This document shows positions 51,744 through 60,962 of a DNA stretch of 64,000 nucleotides, in pieces. The position numbers were made by a program, and so were the translations under genes. The first letter of the stretch is position 1, and each line of letters opens with the position of its first letter. The DNA is from Rubrivivax sp. (GTDB taxonomy: Bacteria > Pseudomonadota > Gammaproteobacteria > Burkholderiales > Burkholderiaceae_C), in NCBI GenBank assembly GCA_022843905.1, contig JALHMT010000026.1:1-64000 (forward strand). Reading direction: 5' to 3'. Under the pieces are notes generated by a model. The model was not told the origin of the DNA. It made no database searches and worked only from the letters and a program-made list of their open reading frames with translations.

Positions 51744-53789
51744 TCAGCCCTTGTCGAGAGGCACGGTGCCTCGGTCGAAGGACCTGCGCTGCTCCCACCA
51801 GGCCAGCACCTGGGCGACCGACTCTTCGATCGTCAGGTGCGAGTTGTCGAGCAGCAGCGCACCTTCGGCCGGCTTCAAGGGTGCAACCACCCGGGACCTG
51901 TCCCGTTCGTCGCGCGCCTCGATGTCTTGCCGAAGGGCGTCGATCGTAGTCTTATTTCCCTTTGAAATCAACTGCTTATACCTGCGCTCGGCGCGCTCGG
52001 CGGCGCTCGCCGTGAGGAACACCTTGAGCGGCGCATCGGTGAAGACGACGGTCCCCATGTCGCGCCCGTCGGCTACCAGGCCGGGCACCCGCCGGAAGGC
52101 CAGCTGCAGGCCGTGCAGCGCCTCGCGCACCCGCGGGAACGACGAGATGCGCGAAGCCATCGCGCCGCTGGTCTCCAGCCGCAGGGCGTCGGTGATGTCG
52201 CGGCCGCGCAGGTGGATGCGTTCGCCGTCGAAGCGCAGGTCGAGCAGGGCTGCGATGCGGGCCAGGCCGTCTTCGTCGTCGGGCGCGACGCCGTCCCACA
52301 GTGCGGCCACGCCGGTGGCCCGGTACAGCGCGCCCGAGTCCAGCAGGTGGTAGCCCAGCCGCGCCGCGACGGCGGCGGCCAGCGTGCCCTTGCCCGAGGC
52401 GGTCGGGCCGTCGATGGTGATGACGGGCACCAAGGCGGGGTCGGCGCTGGCGAGGTCGAACAAGGCCTCGAAGTAGTCGGGGAAGGTCTTGGCCACGCAG
52501 TGCGGCTCGAGGATGCGCAGGGCGCAGCCCGGCGCGGCACCGGCCAGCGGATTGAAGGCGGCCAGCGACAGGCACATCGCCATGCGGTGGTCATCGTAGG
52601 TGCGGATCACGGCAGGCCGCCAGGCGGCGGGCGGGCGCACCTCGATGAAGTCGGCGCCTTCGGTGACATCGGCACCGACCTTGCGCAACTCGGCCGCCAT
52701 CGCCGCGATGCGGTCGGTCTCCTTCACGCGCCAGCTGGCGATGCCGGTCAGCCGCGTCGGCGAATCGGCGTACAGCGCCATCACGGCGAGCGTCATCGCC
52801 GCATCGGGGATGTGATTGCAGTCGAGCGTGATGCCTTGCAGCGGCCACCTGCCGCGCCTGACTTCCAGCCAGCCCGGGCCGCCGCCGACCACGGCGCCCA
52901 TCGCGCGGGCCGCCTCGACGAAGCGGATGTCGCCCTGGATCGAATCGGTGCCCAAGCCCTCGATGCGGACCGGCGCGCCGCCGTGCGCCGCGATGGCGCC
53001 CAGGGCGATGAAGTACGACGCCGTCGAAGCGTCGCCCTCGACGTGAATCTGCCCTGGCGTGGCGTAGCGGCTGCCCTGCGGCAGCGTGAAGCGGCTCCAG
53101 CCTTCGCGCTGCACGGCGATGCCGAAGCGCGCCAGCAGGTTCAGCGTGATCTCGATGTAGGGCTTGGAGATCAGCTCGCCTTCGACCTCGATGACCGCCG
53201 GGCCGGGCCCGGTGACCAGCGGCAGCGCCAGCAGCAGCGCGGTGAGGAATTGGCTGGAAACGTCGCCGCGCACGCGGATGGGCTGCGCCGTGGCCAGCCG
53301 GCCGCCGGCCCGGCCCGACAGGCGCAACGGCGGGTAGCCGGGCTGGCCCAGGTCTTCGATGCTGCAGCCCAGCGGCCGCAGGGCGTCGACGAGGTCGCCG
53401 ATCGGCCGCTCGTGCATGCGCGGCACGCCCGTGAGGTCGAAGCAGCCACCCTGCGTGGCGGCCAGCACCGCCAGCGCTGCGGTGAGCGGGCGCATCGCGG
53501 TGCCGGCATTGCCCAGGAACAGCCGGGCCTCGTGCACCTTCAGCTGGCCGCCCAGGCCGGTGATGCGCACCTGGCCACCCTCGCGCTGCAGGCCGCAGCC
53601 CAGCGTGGCCAGGGCGTCGAGCATGACGCGCGTGTCGTCGCTGTCCAGCAGGTCGTGCACGACCGTCGTGCCCTCGGCCAGGCCGGCCAGCAGCAGCACG
53701 CGGTTGGAGATGCTCTTCGAGCCGGGCAGCTGCACGGTGCCCGAGGCGCCGCGCATCGGCGGCAGGTCGAGGTGGGGAATCGAGAACAT
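51744..53789 (-). CDS. aroA-cmk: Fused 3-phosphoshikimate 1-carboxyvinyltransferase and cytidylate kinase
   Basis: A single 681-aa frame with two enzymes. Residues 1 to about 445 are EPSP synthase (LPGSKSISNR with K25, LGNAGTAMRP, YDDHRMAM), the sixth step of the shikimate pathway. Residues about 456-681 are CMP kinase (P-loop GPTASGKGT at 461-469, LLDSGALYRATG, GRDMGTVVF). No stop or frameshift separates them and the linker is about ten residues. In most relatives these are adjacent genes; fused forms are annotated in some Burkholderiales. Upstream tyrA ends 21 bases away. Confidence 0.93.
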   Translation of the reverse strand: MFSIPHLDLPPMRGASGTVQLPGSKSISNRVLLLAGLAEGTTVVHDLLDSDDTRVMLDALATLGCGLQREGGQVRITGLGGQLKVHEARLFLGNAGTAMRPLTAALAVLAATQGGCFDLTGVPRMHERPIGDLVDALRPLGCSIEDLGQPGYPPLRLSGRAGGRLATAQPIRVRGDVSSQFLTALLLALPLVTGPGPAVIEVEGELISKPYIEITLNLLARFGIAVQREGWSRFTLPQGSRYATPGQIHVEGDASTASYFIALGAIAAHGGAPVRIEGLGTDSIQGDIRFVEAARAMGAVVGGGPGWLEVRRGRWPLQGITLDCNHIPDAAMTLAVMALYADSPTRLTGIASWRVKETDRIAAMAAELRKVGADVTEGADFIEVRPPAAWRPAVIRTYDDHRMAMCLSLAAFNPLAGAAPGCALRILEPHCVAKTFPDYFEALFDLASADPALVPVITIDGPTASGKGTLAAAVAARLGYHLLDSGALYRATGVAALWDGVAPDDEDGLARIAALLDLRFDGERIHLRGRDITDALRLETSGAMASRISSFPRVREALHGLQLAFRRVPGLVADGRDMGTVVFTDAPLKVFLTASAAERAERRYKQLISKGNKTTIDALRQDIEARDERDRSRVVAPLKPAEGALLLDNSHLTIEESVAQVLAWWEQRRSFDRGTVPLDKG

Positions 53790-53810
53790 GGGCCGGGCGC
53801 GCCGCGACGT

Positions 53811-54695
53811 TCAGCGCGGGGCCGGGCTGCGGGGGGCTCCCATCTGCCAGCCGGCGCGGCCCTCGGCGGGGCCGCGGATCAGGTCTTCCAGCGCCTCGGC
53901 GTTGCCGCTCTTCAACACCGTCTCGAAAGCCTCGAGCGCGTGCTTGAAGAGCTGCGACTGGCGCAGCACTTCCTCGCGATTGGCCGAGAGGATGTCGCGC
54001 CACACTTCGGGGCTGCTGGCCGCGATGCGCGTGAAGTCGCGGAAACCCGGCCCGGCCAGCGAGAGGAAGTCGCGCCCGGCCGGTTGATTGAACACGGCGC
54101 TGAAGTAGGCGAAGGCCAGCAGGTGCGGCAGGTGGCTGACGGCGGCAAAGGCGCCGTCATGGTTCTCGGGCGTCATCTTCAGCACCTGCGAGCCGATGGC
54201 CGACCAGACGTCGGTGGCACGCTGCACCAGTTCGGGCGCCGTCTGCGGCAGCGGGGTGAGGATGACCTGGCGCCCGGCGTACAGCGAGGCATCGGCATGC
54301 TGGATGCCGGCCACTTCCTTGCCGGCGATGGGGTGTGCCGGCACGAAGGACGCCACACGTTCGCGCAGCACGCGCCGCGCGGCATCGACGACGTCCCGCT
54401 TGGTGCTGCCGACGTCCATGAACAGCACGCCCGGCTCCACCAGGTGGCGGATGGCGCGGAATGTGGCCTCGGTGGCGGCCACCGGCACGGCCAGCAGCAC
54501 GATGTCCGAGCCCGACACGGCCAGCAGCGCCGACTCGGCGATGTCGTCGATCACGCCCAGCTTGCGCGCACGCTCGGTGGTCGAAGGCGACTTGCTGTAG
54601 CCGATGATGCGCTTGACCAGACCGGCCTTGCGCAAGGCCAGCGCAAAGGAACCGCCCATGAGGCCGCAGCCGATCAGACCGAGTTGCTGGAACAT
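53811..54695 (-). CDS. tyrA: Prephenate dehydrogenase
   Basis: A 294-aa NAD(P)-dependent enzyme of tyrosine synthesis. The Rossmann loop GLIGCGLMGGSFALAL is at the N-terminus; FMDVGSTKRDVV and FVPAHPIAGKE carry the conserved dehydrogenase residues including the substrate His. It is monofunctional (no chorismate mutase or ACT domain). It lies 7 bases after pheA and 21 before aroA-cmk in one aromatic-amino-acid block. Confidence 0.94.
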   Translation of the reverse strand: MFQQLGLIGCGLMGGSFALALRKAGLVKRIIGYSKSPSTTERARKLGVIDDIAESALLAVSGSDIVLLAVPVAATEATFRAIRHLVEPGVLFMDVGSTKRDVVDAARRVLRERVASFVPAHPIAGKEVAGIQHADASLYAGRQVILTPLPQTAPELVQRATDVWSAIGSQVLKMTPENHDGAFAAVSHLPHLLAFAYFSAVFNQPAGRDFLSLAGPGFRDFTRIAASSPEVWRDILSANREEVLRQSQLFKHALEAFETVLKSGNAEALEDLIRGPAEGRAGWQMGAPRSPAPR

Positions 54696-54702
54696 GGGTC
54701 GG

Positions 54703-55806
54703 TCAGTGCGCGTCGAGCGGGTAGGTACCGAGGATCTTGAAGAACGCGCAGACGCTGCGCAGTTCGCGCAGTGCAGTGGACACGCGGGCCTCGTCGGGAT
54801 GGCCTTCGATGTCGATGTAGAAGTAGTACTCCCACTGTCCCGAGCGGGCCGGGCGCGACTCGAAGCGTGTCATCGAGACGCCGTGCGTCTTCAGCGGCAC
54901 CAGCATGTCGTGCACGGCGCCGGGCCGGTTCGTCACCGACACCACCAGGCTCGTGCAGTCATGGCCCGAGGCCTTGGGGGCCGGATGGCGGTCGGGGTGG
55001 GCCAGCACCGCAAAACGCGTGCGGTTGTTGGCCTCGTCCTGGATCGCCGGAGCCAGCACGTGCAGGCCGAACTCGCTCGCCGCGCGGGTGCTGGCGATGG
55101 CCGCCAGGGTCGGGTCCTCGGCGGCCAGGCGGGCGCCTTCGGCGTTGCTGGACACCGGCCGGCGTTCGGCCAGCGGCAAATGGTTGGACAGCCAGTTGTG
55201 GCACTGCGCCAGGGCCTGCGGATGAGCGCAGACGGCCTGGATGGCGGTCAAGGAATCCTGCTTGCGCAGCAGGTTGTGGCGCACGAACAGGCTGGTCTCG
55301 CCGATGATGAAGAGCGACGTCGTGAGGAACAGGTCGAGCGCGCGCGTCACCACGCCTTCGGTGGAGTTCTCCACCGGCACCACGCCGAAGTCGGCGGCCC
55401 CTGACAGCGTGGCGTGCAGCACCTCGTCGAAGTTGGCGCACGGCACGCGCGCGATGGAAGAGCCGAAGAAGCCCAGCGCGGCCTCTTCGCTGAAAGTGCC
55501 TGCCGGGCCGAGGTAGGCCACGCGGGTGGGTGACTCCAGCGACCGGCAGGCCGACATGATCTCGCGCCAGATCGGCGCCACGCTGTCGGATCGCAGCGGG
55601 CCTGGGTTGTTCGACTTCAATCCGTCGATCACCTGGGCTTCGCGTTCGGGACGGAACACCACCGAGCCCTCCCGCTTCTTCAGTTCGCCCACCTCCAGCG
55701 CCAGGCCGGCGCGGCGGTTCAGCAGGGCCAGCAGCTGGCGGTCGACGGCGTCGATCTGCTCGCGCAGGCTCGACAGGTTGGTCTGGGGTGCCTCCGGGGT
55801 CTGCAT
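54703..55806 (-). CDS. pheA: Bifunctional chorismate mutase/prephenate dehydratase (P-protein)
   Basis: A 367-aa enzyme of phenylalanine synthesis: AroQ-type chorismate mutase (residues 8-90; LREQIDAVDRQLLALLNRRAGLA), prephenate dehydratase (100-280; YLGPAGTFSEEAAL, PVENSTEGVVTRALDLF) and a C-terminal ACT domain (285-365; ESRPARSGQWEYYFYIDIEGH) for Phe feedback control. DUF2059 lies 24 bases upstream and tyrA 7 bases downstream. Confidence 0.96.
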   Translation of the reverse strand: MQTPEAPQTNLSSLREQIDAVDRQLLALLNRRAGLALEVGELKKREGSVVFRPEREAQVIDGLKSNNPGPLRSDSVAPIWREIMSACRSLESPTRVAYLGPAGTFSEEAALGFFGSSIARVPCANFDEVLHATLSGAADFGVVPVENSTEGVVTRALDLFLTTSLFIIGETSLFVRHNLLRKQDSLTAIQAVCAHPQALAQCHNWLSNHLPLAERRPVSSNAEGARLAAEDPTLAAIASTRAASEFGLHVLAPAIQDEANNRTRFAVLAHPDRHPAPKASGHDCTSLVVSVTNRPGAVHDMLVPLKTHGVSMTRFESRPARSGQWEYYFYIDIEGHPDEARVSTALRELRSVCAFFKILGTYPLDAH

Positions 55807-55830
55807 CGGCGCGTTCTCAGCCGTGAAGCT

Positions 55831-56433
55831 TCACTTCGGCGCGCTGGCCGCGGGGGCCGCGAACGGGCCCAGGCGCTTGGCGATCGACTGTTCCATCGCC
55901 TGGATCTTCGGCTGCACATCGCTGCGCGACTCGGCCACCAGCTTTTCGGTGATGGCGCGCTGCATGTCGCCACCGAGCGCCTGGAACTTGCGGTTGGCCG
56001 GCGATTCGAGGATGGCGATGACCTGCTTCAGTTCGTCTTCGGTGAGCTTCTGCTCGAGCACGGCGCCGATCGTCGAGGGCGCCAGCTTGACAGCGCGCTC
56101 TCGCACGCTCGGCGTGGCCTCGTCGACATACTTCTTCAGGTCGGCCTGGATGTCACGGGCCAGCGCCTCGCGCTGGTCGGCCGGCACCCGGCTGCGCAGC
56201 ACCATGCTGACCTGCTGCATGAGCTGGGCGGCGGGTTGTTCGACCATGGCGCGCGCCATGGCCTCGATGCCCGGCTGCTGGAGCTGCAACACCTTGGCCA
56301 CGAGCGCCTTCTTCGCGGCCGATACAGGTGCAGCAGCCGCAGCCGTGGGCGCGGCGGCGGGGGCCGGTGCCTGGGCATGGGCGCCCACGGCCGCAGCCAT
56401 CAGGCCGGCCAGCAGGGTGTACTTGACGTTCAT
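55831..56433 (-). CDS. DUF2059 domain secreted protein
   Basis: A 200-aa exported protein. Signal peptide with cleavage near AVGAHAQ (residue 21), an Ala/Pro-rich linker to about 40, then a helical DUF2059 domain (LTEDELKQVIAILESPANRKFQAL). Function unknown. Its ATG overlaps the gyrA stop (ATGA). It occupies the place between gyrA and pheA where many Burkholderiales carry serC. Confidence 0.85.
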   Translation of the reverse strand: MNVKYTLLAGLMAAAVGAHAQAPAPAAAPTAAAAAPVSAAKKALVAKVLQLQQPGIEAMARAMVEQPAAQLMQQVSMVLRSRVPADQREALARDIQADLKKYVDEATPSVRERAVKLAPSTIGAVLEQKLTEDELKQVIAILESPANRKFQALGGDMQRAITEKLVAESRSDVQPKIQAMEQSIAKRLGPFAAPAASAPK

Positions 56434-59099
56434 GGGGTCTCCTGGCCGGAACCGCCGGCGCTGTCGGTGTCAGTATCGCCGGGACCTTCGACCGACGCGT
56501 CGGGGGCGAGTTCGCTGTTTGCATCGTTTTCCACGATGCGTTGCAGGCCGGAGAGCTTGGAACCGTCATCCAGCGCAATCAGGGTCACGCCCTGCGTGGC
56601 GCGTCCGAGCTCGCGGATCTCGCCGACACGGGTGCGCACCAGCACGCCCTTGTCGGTGATGAGCATGATCTCGTCGGCGGGCCGCACCAGCGTGGCCGCG
56701 ACGACCTTGCCGTTGCGCTCGGTCTGCTGGATGGCGATCATGCCCTTGGTGCCGCGCCCGTGGCGCGTGTACTCGACGATGGACGTGCGCTTGCCGTAGC
56801 CGTTCTCGGTGGCGGTCAGAACGCTCTGGGTCTCGTCCTCGGCCACCAGCATCGCGATCACGCCCTGGCCGGGTTCGAGGTGCATGCCGCGCACGCCGCG
56901 CGCGGTGCGCGACAGCGGTCGCACCTCGTCCTCGTTGAAGCGCACGGCCTTGCCGCCGTCGGAGAACAGCATCACGTCGTGCTGGCCATCGGTGAGCGCC
57001 GCGCCGATCAGGTAATCGCCCTCATCCAGGTCGACGGCGATGATGCCGGCCTTGCGCGGGTTGCTGAATTCGTCGAGTGCCGTCTTCTTCACCGTGCCCA
57101 GCGCCGTGCCCATGAAGACGTAGTGGTCGGCCGGGAAGCTGCGGAACTCGCCCGTCAGCGGCAGCACGACCGTGATCTTCTCGCCCGGCTGCAGCGGGAA
57201 CATGTTGACGATGGGCTTGCCGCGCGACACGCGCGAGCCCTGCGGCACTTCCCAGACCTTCAGCCAGTAGACACGGCCGCGGTCGCTGAAGCACAGTATC
57301 CAGTCGTGCGTGTTGGCGATGAAGAGCTGGTCGATCCAGTCGTCTTCCTTGGTCTGCGTGGCCTGCTTGCCGCGGCCGCCCCGGCGCTGGGCTCGGTACT
57401 CGGACAGCGCCTGGCTCTTGATGTAGCCGGTGTGGCTGAGCGTCACCACCATGTCGGTGGGCGTGATGAGGTCTTCCGTGCCCAGTTCCAGCGCGTTGCG
57501 CTCGATCACGCTGCGGCGGGCGCCGACCTTGGTCTGGCCGAACTCCTGGCGAAGTGCGGCCAGTTCGCCCGAGATGATGGCCGTCACGCGCTCGGGCTTG
57601 GCCAGGATGTCCAGCAGGTCGGCGATCTGCGCCATGACCTCGCGGTACTCGCCGATGATCTTGTCCTGCTCTAGGCCGGTCAGGCGCTGCAGGCGCATCT
57701 GCAGGATTTCCTGCGCCTGGTCGTCGGACAGCCGGTACAGGCCGTCGGACTGCAGGCCGTAGTGCGCGGGCAGTCCTTCGGGGCGGTAGGCCTGGTGACC
57801 GCCGGTGGTGGTCTCCTGCGCACGGGCGAGCATCTCGCGCACCATCGAGGAGTCCCAGCTCTTGCTCATCAGCGCCGCCTTGGCCACCGGCGGTGTCGGG
57901 CTGGTCTTGATGGTCTCGATGAACTCGTCGATGTTGGCCAGCGCCACGGCCAGGCCTTCGAGCACGTGGCCGCGCTCGCGCGCCTTGCGCAGTTCGTACA
58001 CCGTGCGCCGCGTGATGACCTCCCGGCGGTGCTCCAGGAAGACGTCGATCAGCTGCTTCAGGTTGCACAGGCGGGGCTGGCCGTCGATCAGCGCCACCAT
58101 GTTGATGCCGAACGTGTCCTGCAGCTGGGTCTGCTTGTACAGGTTGTTGAGCACCACCTCGGGCACTTCGCCCCGCTTGAGCTCGATCACCACGCGCATG
58201 CCGGACTTGTCGCTCTCGTCCTGGATGTGGCTGATGCCTTCGATCTTCTTCTCGTGGACGAGCTCGGCAATGCGCTCGAGCAGCGTCTTCTTGTTCACCT
58301 GGTACGGGATCTCGTCGACGATGATCGATTGACGAGCGCCCTTGTCGATGTCCTCGAAGTGGCACTTGGCGCGCATCACCACGCGACCGCGGCCCGTGCG
58401 ATAGCCCTCGCGGACACCGTTGAGCCCGTAGATGATGCCGGCGGTGGGGAAGTCGGGCGCCGGGATGATCTCCATCAGCTCTTCGAGCGTGGCTTCCGGG
58501 TTCTTCAGCAGGTGCAGGCAGGCGTCGACGACCTCGTTGAGGTTGTGCGGCGGTATGTTGGTGGCCATGCCCACCGCGATGCCGGTGGCGCCGTTGACCA
58601 GCAGATTGGGCAGCCGTGCCGGCAGCACCGTCGGTTCCTTTTCGGAGCCGTCGTAGTTGGGTGCGAAGTCGACCGTTTCCTTGTCGATGTCTTCCAGCAT
58701 TTCCTGGGCGATCTTCGACAGGCGGATCTCGGTGTATCGCATGGCGGCGGCGTTGTCGCCGTCGACCGAGCCGAAGTTGCCCTGGCCGTCCACCAGCATG
58801 TGGCGCAGCGAGAAGTCCTGCGCCATGCGCACGATGGTGTCGTACACCGCGGTGTCGCCGTGCGGGTGGTACTTGCCGATCACGTCACCGACGATGCGAG
58901 CCGACTTCTTGTAGGGCCGGTTCCAGTCGTTGTTCAGTTCGTGCATCGCGAACAGCACCCGGCGATGCACGGGCTTGAGGCCGTCGCGCGCATCGGGCAA
59001 GGCGCGGCCGACGATCACGCTCATCGCGTAGTCGAGGTACGAGCGACGCATCTCCTCCTCGAGACTGACCGGGAGGGTTTCCTTGGCGAATGAGCTCAT
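56430..59099 (-). CDS. gyrA: DNA gyrase subunit A
   Basis: An 889-aa topoisomerase II subunit. The catalytic Tyr122 lies in AAMRYTEIRLS, the quinolone-determining region reads HPHGDTAVYDTIV with Thr83 (as in Pseudomonas), and the C-terminal beta-pinwheel has the GyrA-box QRRGGRGK. The start at 59099 (MSSFAKETLPVSLEEE) is used rather than the longer frame. First gene of the minus-strand block that runs through pheA, tyrA and aroA-cmk. Confidence 0.97.
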   Translation of the reverse strand: MSSFAKETLPVSLEEEMRRSYLDYAMSVIVGRALPDARDGLKPVHRRVLFAMHELNNDWNRPYKKSARIVGDVIGKYHPHGDTAVYDTIVRMAQDFSLRHMLVDGQGNFGSVDGDNAAAMRYTEIRLSKIAQEMLEDIDKETVDFAPNYDGSEKEPTVLPARLPNLLVNGATGIAVGMATNIPPHNLNEVVDACLHLLKNPEATLEELMEIIPAPDFPTAGIIYGLNGVREGYRTGRGRVVMRAKCHFEDIDKGARQSIIVDEIPYQVNKKTLLERIAELVHEKKIEGISHIQDESDKSGMRVVIELKRGEVPEVVLNNLYKQTQLQDTFGINMVALIDGQPRLCNLKQLIDVFLEHRREVITRRTVYELRKARERGHVLEGLAVALANIDEFIETIKTSPTPPVAKAALMSKSWDSSMVREMLARAQETTTGGHQAYRPEGLPAHYGLQSDGLYRLSDDQAQEILQMRLQRLTGLEQDKIIGEYREVMAQIADLLDILAKPERVTAIISGELAALRQEFGQTKVGARRSVIERNALELGTEDLITPTDMVVTLSHTGYIKSQALSEYRAQRRGGRGKQATQTKEDDWIDQLFIANTHDWILCFSDRGRVYWLKVWEVPQGSRVSRGKPIVNMFPLQPGEKITVVLPLTGEFRSFPADHYVFMGTALGTVKKTALDEFSNPRKAGIIAVDLDEGDYLIGAALTDGQHDVMLFSDGGKAVRFNEDEVRPLSRTARGVRGMHLEPGQGVIAMLVAEDETQSVLTATENGYGKRTSIVEYTRHGRGTKGMIAIQQTERNGKVVAATLVRPADEIMLITDKGVLVRTRVGEIRELGRATQGVTLIALDDGSKLSGLQRIVENDANSELAPDASVEGPGDTDTDSAGGSGQETP

Positions 59100-59377
59100 G
59101 CAGGGGTGGGCGGGTGCTTGCGCCGGCCGGCGGCGCTGCGAACGAAGATCAGGACGGGGATGTCGTGTCGCGCATTCTAAGGGTGCGGTCCTGTCGTGCT
59201 TGCGCAACAGCAGCACCGAGGCGGCCCGCAAGGGGAGCCAAAATGATGCCCAGCCGACACCCTATGGCACAATGCTTCGTCGGTGGTAAGTGCCCGCGGC
59301 TGTGGGGATTTGCCCGGTATTTCGCTTCCGTTTTGGACGTATCGCAGGCTACTGCGGCTTTCCTCGAGAGGAGAATC

Positions 59378-60094
59378 ATGAAGAAATTGAACAAGGTGGC
59401 GATGCTGTTTGCGTCCGCTGCTCTTGCCGCCCCGATCAGTTCTTTCGCCCAGGCGAGGACGGTCGACAACTGGCGCAACGCTGATGGCGCGCTGGTCTGG
59501 AGGAACGGCACCAACGAGCTCTGCTGGCGCGACGCCTTCTGGACTCCCGCCACCGGCGTTCAAGGCTGCGATGGCGTTCCGCCCCCGCCGCCGCCGCCGG
59601 CAGCCCCCCGGCCTGCTCCGGCTCCTGCCCCGGCCCCCGCTCCGGCTCCTGCCCCCGCCCCCGCTCCTGCGGCCCCGGCGGCGCGTCCTGCCGCTCCGGC
59701 CGCGGCTCCCGCTGCCGCGCCTGCTGCGCCGGTCAGCGAGAAGGTTACCTTCGCTGCCGACGCCTTCTTCGATGTCGACAAGGCCATCCTGAAGCCCGAA
59801 GCCAAGGCCAAGCTCGACGACCTCGTCGACAAGACCAAGGGCATCAACCTCGAAGTCATCATCGCCGTCGGCCATACCGACTCCGATGGCAGCGACGCCT
59901 ACAACCAGCGCCTGTCCATCCGCCGCGCCGAAGCGGTGAAGGAGTACCTGGTCAGCAAGGGTATCGAGAAGAACCGCGTCTACACCGAAGGCAAGGGCGA
60001 GAAGCAGCCTGTGGCCGACAACAAGACGCGCGAAGGCAAGGCCAAGAACCGCCGCACCGAAATCGAAGTGGTCGGCACCCGCACGCGCAGGTGA
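59378..60094 (+). CDS. OmpA family outer membrane protein
   Basis: A 238-aa protein: signal peptide (1-24, SSFAQA), a short betaproteobacterial N-terminal motif (VDNWRNADGALVWRNGTNELCWRDAF), a low-complexity Pro/Ala linker (about 68-118), and a peptidoglycan-binding OmpA-C domain (about 125-235; FFDVDKAILKPEAKAKLDDL, GHTDSDGSDAYNQRLSIRRAEAV, NRRTEIEV). There is no eight-strand barrel. The ribosome binding site GAGAGGAG is strong. Divergent from gyrA; its terminator follows. Confidence 0.92.
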   Translation: MKKLNKVAMLFASAALAAPISSFAQARTVDNWRNADGALVWRNGTNELCWRDAFWTPATGVQGCDGVPPPPPPPAAPRPAPAPAPAPAPAPAPAPAPAAPAARPAAPAAAPAAAPAAPVSEKVTFAADAFFDVDKAILKPEAKAKLDDLVDKTKGINLEVIIAVGHTDSDGSDAYNQRLSIRRAEAVKEYLVSKGIEKNRVYTEGKGEKQPVADNKTREGKAKNRRTEIEVVGTRTRR

Positions 60095-60146
60095 TCGAGG
60101 CGCCGTCAGGCGCCAGCCCTTCCCGAGCGCTCCCGGGCGCCTCGAT

Positions 60147-60176
60147 GAAACCCCGCTCCGGCGGGGTTTCTGCATT
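60147..60176 (+). terminator. Terminator after ompA
   Basis: GAAACCCCGC-TCCG-GCGGGGTTTC, 10-bp perfect stem (60147-60156 with 60161-60170) ending in a TTTC-rich side; classic intrinsic terminator shape with a short T tract. Confidence 0.75.
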
Positions 60177-60254
60177 GTGGGCAGCCCCTGTGGAGGGGTG
60201 GGCATGCGGTCGGTCTCTCGCCGTCGTGTCCCGCTTTCCCGATACGATCGGTTC

Positions 60255-60962
60255 ATGAGCACCAACGTCGACGCCCAGGAACTTGCCAAGTTCAGTGAAC
60301 TCGCCCACCGCTGGTGGGACCCCGAGAGCGAGTTCCGGCCGCTGCACCAGATCAACCCGCTGCGGCTGGACTGGATCGATTCGCTGGCTCAGGTCAAGGG
60401 CAAGTCGGTGCTGGACGTCGGCTGCGGTGGCGGCATCCTGGCCGAAGCCATGGCCGTGCGCGGTGCACAGCAGGTCACCGGCATCGATCTGGCCACCCGA
60501 CCATTGGGCGTGGCCCGCTTGCACGCCCTGGAGACCGGCGTTTCCAATCTCGAGTACCGCGAGATCGCCGCCGAAGCCCTGGCGGCAGAACAACCGGCCG
60601 CCTACGACATCGTCACCTGCATGGAGATGCTCGAGCACGTGCCCGATCCTTCCTCCATCGTGAGGGCCTGCCGCGCGCTGGTGAAGCCGGGCGGCTGGGT
60701 CTTCTTCTCCACGCTGAATCGCAACCCGAAGTCCTTTCTGTTCGCCATCATCGGTGCCGAGTACGTGCTGCGCCTGCTGCCCAAGGGCACCCATGAATAC
60801 GCGCGCTTCATCCGTCCGAGCGAGCTCGCGCGCTGGTGCCGTGATGCCGGGCTGAACGTCGACGGCACACGCGGGATGGAATACAACCCGATCACGCGGC
60901 GCTACTGGCTGTCGGCCGACACCAGCGTGAACTACCTCGTGGCCACCCGGCGCGCTGCCTGA
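60255..60962 (+). CDS. ubiG: Ubiquinone biosynthesis O-methyltransferase
   Basis: A 235-aa SAM-dependent methyltransferase for both O-methylations in ubiquinone synthesis. Family start AQELAKFSELAHRWWDPES, SAM loop VLDVGCGGGILAE, motif MEMLEHVPDP and FFSTLNRNPKSFLFAI are diagnostic. Its stop shares a base with the gph start (TGATG), the conserved ubiG-gph pair. Confidence 0.95.
   Translation: MSTNVDAQELAKFSELAHRWWDPESEFRPLHQINPLRLDWIDSLAQVKGKSVLDVGCGGGILAEAMAVRGAQQVTGIDLATRPLGVARLHALETGVSNLEYREIAAEALAAEQPAAYDIVTCMEMLEHVPDPSSIVRACRALVKPGGWVFFSTLNRNPKSFLFAIIGAEYVLRLLPKGTHEYARFIRPSELARWCRDAGLNVDGTRGMEYNPITRRYWLSADTSVNYLVATRRAA

Noticed and set aside
59579..59740. Pro/Ala-rich low-complexity tract as a separate repeat element
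   Set aside because: It is the coding linker of the OmpA-family protein, common in this family.
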